48,610 nt of DNA from NCBI GenBank assembly GCA_903844115.1, contig CAIMSI010000032.1, positions 1 to 48,610 on the forward strand. The letters are read 5' to 3'. This stretch comes from an uncultured Actinomycetes bacterium. Lineage in GTDB: Bacteria > Actinomycetota > Actinomycetes > Nanopelagicales > Nanopelagicaceae. Positions 40,279-48,610 of this stretch are shown in pieces. Every line of letters starts with the position of its first letter. The first letter of the stretch is position 1. Below the pieces are notes generated by a model. The model did not search any database. It worked only from the letters and a program-made list of their open reading frames with translations, and was not told the DNA's origin. Position numbers and translations under genes: made by a program.

Positions 40279-41826
40279 ATGAGCGTACGTAAGCCAATCC
40301 ACAGAGCCTTGATTAGCGTTTATGACAAGAGCGGCCTAATCGAGCTTGGTAGCGCGTTGTCCAATGCAGGTGTTGAAATTCTCTCCACGGGTTCCACTGC
40401 TAAAAATTTAGCCGCAGCAGGAATCCCTGTTGTGCCAGTTGAGGAGTACACGGGTTTTCCAGAGATGATGGGTGGACGTGTCAAAACTCTTCATCCACGT
40501 ATTCATGGTGGAATTTTGGCTGACCAAAATAATCCGGAACACTTAGCCGCAATTGCTCAACAAGATATTGCACCATTTGACTTGGTGATTATTAATCTCT
40601 ATCCATTCGCTCAAACCATTGCGACTACGGATGACTTTGCTGAATGTATCGAGCAGATTGATATCGGTGGTCCAAGTATGTTGCGAGGAGCAGCCAAGAA
40701 TCACGGCTCAGTTGCTGTGATTTCTGATCCATCTCAATATGCACGACTCCACGAAGCACTTGCACAAGGTGGGTTTACTTTAGAAGAGCGCACAATCTTG
40801 GCGATGGAAACATTTCGCCGTACTGGGGAATACGATGTTGCGATTGCTAACTGGCTTGGTGAAAAAACTGGGACATCTGATCAGTGGCAGGCAAAAGTGT
40901 GGGAGCGTATTGCTGGTTTACGCTATGGCGAGAACCCGCATCAGCAAGCCTCGGTGTATAAAGATGCAGGTTTGAAGCACTCTGGAATTGCAGGTGCAAA
41001 GCAACTTCATGGCAAAGAAATGTCATTCAATAACTACACCGATGCAGACGCTGCCCTACGCGCCGCATTTGATCACAGCCAACCCTGTGTTGCAATTATT
41101 AAGCACGCTAATCCCTGCGGAATAGCCGTTGCCGAGAATGTCGCAGCCGCACATGCCAAGGCACATGAATGTGATCCCGTATCAGCGTTTGGTGGCGTGG
41201 TAGCTGCAAACAGAACCGTCACAGAATCAATGGCTCTTCAGTTATCTGAAATCTTTACCGAAGTAGTAGTAGCACCAGCATTTGAAAAAGGCGCACTTGA
41301 TATTTTGATGAAGAAACCATCAATACGAATCTTGACCGTAGATGGATATCAAATTCCAAAGTTGGAGATGAGACCCATTTCAGGAGGAGTTCTGATTCAG
41401 GAATCTGATCTAGTTGATGCAACTGGCGATATTTCATCTTCTTGGAAACAAGTAAGCGGCAATCCTGTTCCAGCTTCAATATTAAGCGATCTCGAATTTG
41501 CATGGCGCTCTGTTCGAGCTGTGAAAAGTAATGCGATATTGCTCGCGCATAATGGAGCTTCAGTTGGAGTCGGCATGGGTCAGGTCAACCGTGTTGATAG
41601 TGCAAGGCTTGCAGTCTCCCGAGCTGGCGATAGAACAGTGGGGAGTGTTGCCGCTAGCGATGCATTTTTCCCATTTGCTGATGGACTACAGATTTTGATC
41701 GATGCAGGAGTGAGCGCAGTTGTACAACCAGGTGGCTCAGTACGCGACGAAGAAGTTATCGCAGCAGCGACCAAGGCTGGCATCGCGATGTTCTTTACCG
41801 GAACTCGTCATTTCTCGCATGCTTAA
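40279..41826 (+). CDS. purH: Bifunctional AICAR transformylase / IMP cyclohydrolase
   Basis: PurH performs the last two steps to IMP, feeding the guaB branch. The 515-residue protein has an N-terminal MGS-like cyclohydrolase ([53 protein letters not shown]) and a C-terminal transformylase ([43 protein letters not shown], ending RHFSHA). All motifs are intact. Confidence 0.98.
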   Translation: MSVRKPIHRALISVYDKSGLIELGSALSNAGVEILSTGSTAKNLAAAGIPVVPVEEYTGFPEMMGGRVKTLHPRIHGGILADQNNPEHLAAIAQQDIAPFDLVIINLYPFAQTIATTDDFAECIEQIDIGGPSMLRGAAKNHGSVAVISDPSQYARLHEALAQGGFTLEERTILAMETFRRTGEYDVAIANWLGEKTGTSDQWQAKVWERIAGLRYGENPHQQASVYKDAGLKHSGIAGAKQLHGKEMSFNNYTDADAALRAAFDHSQPCVAIIKHANPCGIAVAENVAAAHAKAHECDPVSAFGGVVAANRTVTESMALQLSEIFTEVVVAPAFEKGALDILMKKPSIRILTVDGYQIPKLEMRPISGGVLIQESDLVDATGDISSSWKQVSGNPVPASILSDLEFAWRSVRAVKSNAILLAHNGASVGVGMGQVNRVDSARLAVSRAGDRTVGSVAASDAFFPFADGLQILIDAGVSAVVQPGGSVRDEEVIAAATKAGIAMFFTGTRHFSHA

Positions 41827-41855
41827 GCGAGCCCTGAGAGAGTCAAGAACATAGA

Positions 41856-41861
41856 TAGTAT
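41856..41861 (+). promoter_or_regulatory. -10 box of a predicted leaderless promoter for folD
   Basis: TAGTAT, six bases (TGACTC), then the folD GTG at 41868, with no Shine-Dalgarno. The first eight bases, TAGTATTG, equal those upstream of guaB. It lies in a 41-base spacer after purH. Confidence 0.6.
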
Positions 41862-41867
41862 TGACTC

Positions 41868-42701
41868 GTGAGCGCTCAAATACTTGATGGAAAGTTAACT
41901 GCTGAAACGATAAAGGCAGAACTTAAGAAACGCGTTGCTCAGATGTCAGTAAAACCAGGACTTGGAACAATTCTCGTGGGCGATGATCCTGGGTCTCTCT
42001 CATATGTCAGCGGAAAGCATAAAGACTGCGCGCAGGTAGGAATTAAATCTATTCGTATTGATTTACCCGCAAGTGCGTCGGAATCTGATGTATTGGCAGC
42101 AATTAAAGATTTAAATAACTCTAAAGAATGCACGGGATATATTGTTCAATTGCCACTTCCTAATGGGATATCGGCTAATAGAATCCTAGAAGCGATTGAT
42201 CCCGCTAAAGACGCAGATGGATTACATCCCCTGAATTTAGGAAAACTTGTTCTAGGTGAACCCGCGCCACTTCCATGTACACCTCGTGCAATTTTGGAAT
42301 TATTGCATCGTTATAATATTTCGACTAAAGGTGCAGAAGTTGTTGTCATGGGGCGCGGGATAACAGTCGGGCGTCCACTTGCTTTAATGATGACACGTCG
42401 CGGGGATGATGCAACGGTGACAATTACCCATACCGGCACAAAAGATGTAAAGGCACACACTCTGCGAGCTAACATAATTGTCGTAGCTGTTGGAAGCCCT
42501 CACGTACTTACTCCGGATATGGTGAGCGCTGGAACCGTAGTTCTCGATGTTGGAATCACTCGAACCGATAAGGGATTACTCGGTGATGTGCATCCTGATG
42601 TTGCAAATATTGCTTCTTTTATCGCACCGATGCCAGGCGGCGTAGGACCGATGACTCGGGCAATGCTGCTAACAAATGTTGTCGAAAGTTCTCGTATTTA
42701 G
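41868..42701 (+). CDS. folD: Bifunctional methylenetetrahydrofolate dehydrogenase / cyclohydrolase
   Basis: FolD supplies 10-formyl-THF used by PurN and PurH next door. The 277-residue protein has the catalytic Lys in [41 protein letters not shown] (nucleotide-binding loop) and [17 protein letters not shown]. It starts at a GTG with a leaderless-type -10. Confidence 0.97.
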   Translation: MSAQILDGKLTAETIKAELKKRVAQMSVKPGLGTILVGDDPGSLSYVSGKHKDCAQVGIKSIRIDLPASASESDVLAAIKDLNNSKECTGYIVQLPLPNGISANRILEAIDPAKDADGLHPLNLGKLVLGEPAPLPCTPRAILELLHRYNISTKGAEVVVMGRGITVGRPLALMMTRRGDDATVTITHTGTKDVKAHTLRANIIVVAVGSPHVLTPDMVSAGTVVLDVGITRTDKGLLGDVHPDVANIASFIAPMPGGVGPMTRAMLLTNVVESSRI

Positions 42702-42703
42702 GA

Positions 42704-42949
42704 ATGAAGCGTGTTTTGAATTTAGAGAAGCTCAGAACTTTTGGGCTAGCACTCATCATCGTAGGAATTGCTGCTGCACTTTTTGGGAGGGTCCGAAGTG
42801 GAAGCCTGCTCCTGGCTATCGGAACGGGCAGTTATGCCTATTCGCGTTACCTTATTCTCGGAATGAAGCGCCGAATCGAGTTATTTCTACCACTCCTCAT
42901 AGCGGGAACTCTTTTTATCGTGTCTTTGGCCCTACCGCACGCGGGGTAA
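42704..42949 (+). CDS. DUF3017-type small membrane protein
   Basis: This 81-residue protein has three hydrophobic segments (about 13-27, 33-50 and 59-77) separated by basic loops and no enzymatic motif. A DUF3017 membrane protein directly after folD is a common actinobacterial arrangement, which supports the call. The ATG lies two bases after the folD stop. Function unknown. Confidence 0.8.
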   Translation: MKRVLNLEKLRTFGLALIIVGIAAALFGRVRSGSLLLAIGTGSYAYSRYLILGMKRRIELFLPLLIAGTLFIVSLALPHAG

Positions 42950-42996
42950 CATTCAACCGGTATTGAACAACGACCATTTCGCACGGAAGGCAGAAA

Positions 42997-43965
42997 ATGT
43001 CAGCTCAGAAAAACCTCAAAGGTAAAGTGACAGTCGTAGGCTCTGGATTTTATGGCTCGACTACTGCCCTTCGATTGGCTGAATACAATCTCTTCGAAAC
43101 TGTCGTACTAACAGATATTGTCGAAGGAAAGCCAGAAGGTTTGGCTCTCGACATGAATCAATCTCGATCCATTGAAGGTTTTGAAACAAAAGTCGTCGGC
43201 GCAACTACAACTGCAGAAGGCGCGGGCTATGAAGCAACGGCTAATTCTGATGTTGTTGTCATCACTGCCGGGCTTCCACGCAAACCTGGAATGTCACGCA
43301 TGGATCTCATTGGAGTGAACGCTGGCATTGTTCGTGGAGTTGCTGAAAACATTGCGAAGCATTCACCAAATGCAGTAATTATTGTGGTCTCCAATCCTCT
43401 CGATGAGATGACGGCTCTTGCTCAACTTGCAACAGGGTTTAAGAAAAACAAAGTCATGGGCCAGGCAGGAATGCTTGATACCGCCAGATTTACAAACTTT
43501 GTTGCAGAAAAACTTGGAGTTTCAGTTGGTTCAGTAAAGACTCTGACTCTTGGTTCACACGGAGACACAATGGTGCCAGTCCCAAGTCGCTGCACTGTTG
43601 ATGGAAAGCCACTCTCGACACTATTGAGTGAAGTTGAAATTGCTGAACTTGTTGATCGCACACGCAATGGCGGTGCAGAGGTTGTCGCTCTCTTGAAAAC
43701 TGGATCTGCTTATTACGCTCCCTCAGCTGCTGCAGCAAGAATGGCAAAAGCAGTTATCGAAGATTCAGGTGAAGTTATGCCTGTCTGTGCATGGGTTGAT
43801 GGTGAATACGGAATTTCTGGCGTCTACCTCGGAGTTGAAGCCAAGATTGGCAAAGAAGGAATCATTGGAGTTGTCGAGGGATCACTCACTCCAACGGAAG
43901 TAACAGCGCTTAAAGAAGCAGCTGAAGCGGTACGAACCAAGCAAGCAGATGTAAAAGACCTCTAA
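42997..43965 (+). CDS. mdh: Malate dehydrogenase (LDH-like type)
   Basis: MDH oxidises malate to oxaloacetate with NAD. The 322-residue protein belongs to the lactate-dehydrogenase-like group: VVGSGFYGSTTALRLAE Rossmann loop, AGLPRKPGMSRMDLIGVNA and the active His in LGSHGDTMVP. Arg in the specificity position (GLPRKPG, where LDH has Gln) indicates malate. It has a GGAAGG ribosome-binding site. icd follows after 31 bases. Confidence 0.96.
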   Translation: MSAQKNLKGKVTVVGSGFYGSTTALRLAEYNLFETVVLTDIVEGKPEGLALDMNQSRSIEGFETKVVGATTTAEGAGYEATANSDVVVITAGLPRKPGMSRMDLIGVNAGIVRGVAENIAKHSPNAVIIVVSNPLDEMTALAQLATGFKKNKVMGQAGMLDTARFTNFVAEKLGVSVGSVKTLTLGSHGDTMVPVPSRCTVDGKPLSTLLSEVEIAELVDRTRNGGAEVVALLKTGSAYYAPSAAAARMAKAVIEDSGEVMPVCAWVDGEYGISGVYLGVEAKIGKEGIIGVVEGSLTPTEVTALKEAAEAVRTKQADVKDL

Positions 43966-43996
43966 TTCCAGGAATTAAAATAAGAAAGCAGAGAAA

Positions 43997-45211
43997 ATGA
44001 GCAAGATTAAAGTTTCGGGAACTGTTGTAGAACTTGATGGCGATGAAATGACGCGCATCATTTGGCAGTTCATTAAGGACTCGTTGATTTTGCCTTATCT
44101 TGATGTAAATCTTGAATATTACGACCTAGGTATGGAAAATCGCGATGCAACCGATGATCAAGTCACGGTCGATTCAGCCCGCGCTATACAAAAGCACGGC
44201 GTTGGAATTAAGTGCGCAACGATCACTCCTGATGAGGCACGAGTTAAAGAATTCGGGCTCAAGAAAATGTGGAAGTCCCCAAATGGAACCATTCGCAACA
44301 TTCTTGGTGGCGTAATTTTCCGCGAGCCAATTATTATCAGCAATGTGCCGCGTTTGGTCCCACACTGGACAAAGCCAATCGTTATTGGCCGTCACGCTTT
44401 TGGTGATCAATACAAGGCAACTGATTTCAAGGTTAAAGGACCGGGAAAGCTCACTATTACATTTGTCCCTGAAGATGGCTCAGCTCCAGAATCTCACGAA
44501 GTGTTTGATTTTGATTCATCAGGTGTAGCAATGGCTATGTATAACGTGGATGATTCAATTCGTGACTTTGCTCGGGCATCTCTTAATTACGGCTTACTTC
44601 GCAAATTCCCGGTATATCTTTCGACGAAGAATACGATTTTGAAGGCCTACGACGGTCGATTCAAGGATATTTTCGAAGAGATTTACCAAGCTGAATTTAA
44701 AACACAATTCGAGACCGCAGGAATTTGGTATGAACATCGCTTAATTGATGACATGGTAGCTATGGCATTACGTATGCCAGGTGGATATGTTTGGGCCTGT
44801 AAGAATTATGATGGAGATGTTCAATCAGACACTGTCGCACAGGGCTATGGATCACTTGGTCTGATGACATCAGTTTTGATGACTCCAGATGGAAAAATTT
44901 GTGAATCTGAAGCTGCGCATGGAACGGTAACGCGTCACTATCGTGAACATCAAGCAGGAAGAGCGACTTCTACAAATCCAATTGCTTCAATCTTTGCATG
45001 GACACAAGGTTTGGCCCACCGTGCCAAGCTTGATAACAATCCAGAACTCGCAAAGTTTTCAAAGACTCTTGAGCGGGTATGTATTGAAACTGTAGAAGAA
45101 GGCAAAATGACAAAAGATTTGGCGCTCCTCATTTCAAAAGAAGCGCCATATCAAAGTACTCAGGAGTTCCTCAATTCAATTGATGAGAACTTCAAGAAGG
45201 CTATGAACTAA
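43997..45211 (+). CDS. icd: NADP-dependent isocitrate dehydrogenase (eukaryotic-like type)
   Basis: ICD decarboxylates isocitrate to 2-oxoglutarate. The 404-residue sequence matches the dimeric group shared with eukaryotic IDH1 and IDH2: [80 protein letters not shown] and [12 protein letters not shown]. It forms a TCA pair with mdh. The transcript ends in AT-rich inverted repeats shared with the convergent ATPase gene. Confidence 0.97.
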   Translation: MSKIKVSGTVVELDGDEMTRIIWQFIKDSLILPYLDVNLEYYDLGMENRDATDDQVTVDSARAIQKHGVGIKCATITPDEARVKEFGLKKMWKSPNGTIRNILGGVIFREPIIISNVPRLVPHWTKPIVIGRHAFGDQYKATDFKVKGPGKLTITFVPEDGSAPESHEVFDFDSSGVAMAMYNVDDSIRDFARASLNYGLLRKFPVYLSTKNTILKAYDGRFKDIFEEIYQAEFKTQFETAGIWYEHRLIDDMVAMALRMPGGYVWACKNYDGDVQSDTVAQGYGSLGLMTSVLMTPDGKICESEAAHGTVTRHYREHQAGRATSTNPIASIFAWTQGLAHRAKLDNNPELAKFSKTLERVCIETVEEGKMTKDLALLISKEAPYQSTQEFLNSIDENFKKAMN

Positions 45212-45212
45212 T

Positions 45213-45258
45213 AAGAATTAATGAGAATTAATTCTTAATTAATACTTAATTAATTCTC
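45213..45258. terminator. Nested AT-rich inverted repeats between convergent icd and msiK-like gene
   Basis: GAGAATTAATT (45223-45233) and AATTAATTCTC (45248-45258) form a perfect 11-bp stem with a 14-base loop. AAGAATTAA (45213-45221) can alternatively pair with TTAATTCTT (45228-45236), and TTAATTAA occurs twice. The right arm includes the stop and last codons of the ATPase gene. A bidirectional terminator is the simplest reading, though GC pairs are few. Confidence 0.5.
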
Positions 45259-46328
45259 AACCCAGTATTCACATCAAAGAGGTGAATAGCCTCCGCTTTT
45301 GCAGCGACGGTAACTCGATCACCAGGCTTTGGTGGATTCTTTGGATCCCAACGGACAATAATTTGCGCACCTTCATCGCCGGAGTTTGCAAACTTCACAT
45401 CCGCATCTCCTGGGTTTCCGTAAACGAACGCATCTGCGCCAAGTTCTTCAACAACTTCAACGTGAACGTGGAAGCCATCTGGAGCAGGAGCAAAACCCTC
45501 TGGGCGAATTCCCACAATAACTGAGGATCCAGCCGACGCCGGAACATCAAATGTGTAGTCACCTAACTTGCCCTTGCCTCCTACAACGGGAGCAATAAGC
45601 AAATTCATTGCTGGCGAGCCGATAAAACCAGCAACGAATGAATTTGCTGGACGGTCATAAAGATTGCGCGGTGTATCCACTTGCTGGAGCAATCCATCCT
45701 TCATAACCGCAACGCGATCTCCCATAGTCATTGCTTCAACCTGGTCGTGAGTTACATAAACAGTTGTGATGCCAAGTCGACGTTGTAAGGCGGCAATTTG
45801 AGTACGAGTTGCAACACGGAGTTTCGCGTCAAGGTTGGAAAGAGGTTCGTCCATCAAGAAAACTTGTGGTTCACGAACAATCGCGCGGCCCATAGCAACA
45901 CGTTGGCGTTGTCCGCCTGAAAGTGCCTTTGGCTTGCGATCAAGGTATGGTTCTAAATCAAGTAGCTTTGCAGCTTCAAGTACTCGGCGGTCACGCTCTA
46001 CCTTGTCGATGCCAGCAATCTTGAGAGCAAATCCCATATTTTCTGCAACAGACATGTGTGGATAGAGAGCGTATGACTGGAAGACCATTGCGATGTCGCG
46101 GTCTTTTGGAGCAACGTTTGTAACGTCGCGATCTCCGATGCGAATGGAACCTGAATCAATTTCTTCAAGCCCTGCAAGCATTCGAAGTGATGTGGATTTT
46201 CCACAACCGGATGGTCCGACGAGAACAAGAAATTCACCATCAGCGATAGTGAGGCTGAGCTTGTCGACAGCGGGTTTGGTTGTGCCTGGATAGATACGTG
46301 ATGCTGAGTTGAAAACGACTGATGCCAT
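45246..46328 (-). CDS. Sugar ABC transporter ATP-binding protein (MsiK/UgpC family)
   Basis: This 360-residue ATPase energises carbohydrate importers. It has Walker A GPSGCGKST (38-46), the Q-loop FQSYALYPHMSV, signature LSGGQRQRVA, Walker B VFLMDEPLSNLDA and a C-terminal TOBE region (IGSPAMNLLIAPV, then VIVGIRPEGF). No permease lies nearby, so it probably serves several importers, as MsiK does in Streptomyces. ATG 46328 has an AAGGAG site eight bases upstream. A longer reading to 46508 would cross the intergenic palindrome and is rejected. A small stem (46345-46362) sits in its leader. Confidence 0.95.
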   Translation of the reverse strand: MASVVFNSASRIYPGTTKPAVDKLSLTIADGEFLVLVGPSGCGKSTSLRMLAGLEEIDSGSIRIGDRDVTNVAPKDRDIAMVFQSYALYPHMSVAENMGFALKIAGIDKVERDRRVLEAAKLLDLEPYLDRKPKALSGGQRQRVAMGRAIVREPQVFLMDEPLSNLDAKLRVATRTQIAALQRRLGITTVYVTHDQVEAMTMGDRVAVMKDGLLQQVDTPRNLYDRPANSFVAGFIGSPAMNLLIAPVVGGKGKLGDYTFDVPASAGSSVIVGIRPEGFAPAPDGFHVHVEVVEELGADAFVYGNPGDADVKFANSGDEGAQIIVRWDPKNPPKPGDRVTVAAKAEAIHLFDVNTGLRIN

Positions 46329-46397
46329 GTTAAGGCTCCTTCTCCGGGCAGGTACGTGCCCGACGATCCATTGGAGGGAACTAGTTTGGTACAGACC

Positions 46398-46427
46398 CAC
46401 GTCAGCGCTGACGTGAGGGCGCTCACG
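46398..46427. promoter_or_regulatory. 18-bp perfect palindrome plus overlapping inverted repeat (probable operator)
   Basis: CACGTCAGCGCTGACGTG (46398-46415) is a perfect palindrome with an AGCGCT core of the kind used by LacI/GalR repressors. CGTGAG-N4-CTCACG (46412-46427) overlaps its right end. GCGCT(G/C)ACG occurs twice, 14 bases apart. The site lies 70 bases before the msiK-like start and directly ahead of the CNNM -10, so it could control either gene. Confidence 0.6.
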
Positions 46428-46428
46428 A

Positions 46429-46434
46429 TACCCT
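46429..46434 (+). promoter_or_regulatory. -10 box of a predicted leaderless promoter for the CNNM gene
   Basis: TACCCT, six bases (AGGGGA), then ATG at 46441. The AGGGGA abuts the start codon and is too close to act as a normal Shine-Dalgarno. The palindromic operator lies just upstream, overlapping the expected -35 region. Confidence 0.5.
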
Positions 46435-46440
46435 AGGGGA

Positions 46441-48610
<2,170 letters not shown>

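Overview
The window is the core housekeeping region of a small-genome, AT-leaning actinobacterium. Several things point to Actinobacteria: the S10-spc-alpha ribosomal order running into secY-adk-map-infA-rpmJ-rpsM-rpsK-rpsD-rpoA-rplQ-truA; the guaB-guaB3-guaA trio; a His-tailed GroEL next to groES; a PIG-L deacetylase beside pcrA; DUF6350 between sucD and purN; DUF3017 after folD; and an MsiK/UgpC-type sugar-transport ATPase. The modest GC, very tight gene packing, fused tsaB-rimI and trimmed IMP dehydrogenase fit a streamlined freshwater lineage such as acI (Nanopelagicales). That placement is inference. Nothing looks horizontally acquired: there is no IS element, phage gene, CRISPR array, tRNA or rRNA.

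Layout. 1-9532 is the S10 and spc ribosomal clusters after the last codons of what is probably tuf. 9591-12370 is secY, adk and map. 12535-16932 is infA to truA (initiation factor, ribosomal proteins, RNA polymerase alpha, pseudouridine synthase). 16936-18765 holds a secreted FMN_bind-like protein and the rplM-rpsI pair. 18802-24163 is glmM, glmS, a PAP2-like membrane protein, acpS and alr (envelope precursors). 24197-26809 is a possible 22-residue ORF, a strong terminator and the t6A operon tsaE/tsaB-rimI/tsaD. 26831-28901 is a CIRCE-controlled groES-groL unit. 28933-33474 is the GMP branch plus a secreted cyclophilin. 33475-36497 is a divergent PIG-L/pcrA pair. 36573-45211 mixes TCA genes (sucC, sucD, mdh, icd) with purine and folate genes (purN, purH, folD). 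45246-47799 is an msiK-like ATPase divergent from a CNNM/CorC protein. The window ends in a broken trpS.

I found no unknown multi-gene system. The most notable signals are: (1) rpsI (uS9) is cut by an in-frame TAG exactly where the family has Lys, while its 11-codon C-terminal tail and a TAA survive downstream; (2) the last 465 bases are a perfect 119-bp inverted repeat around a 227-bp loop that folds trpS back on itself, the signature of an amplification or assembly chimera at a contig end; (3) seven genes have a TANNNT box 6-7 nt before the start codon and no Shine-Dalgarno, which predicts leaderless mRNAs, including a PIG-L/pcrA pair whose -10 boxes share one TA; (4) the IMP dehydrogenase has cleanly lost its CBS domains; (5) an 18-bp perfect palindrome lies between msiK and the CNNM gene; (6) a 22-codon ORF with an ideal Shine-Dalgarno precedes a terminator after alr.
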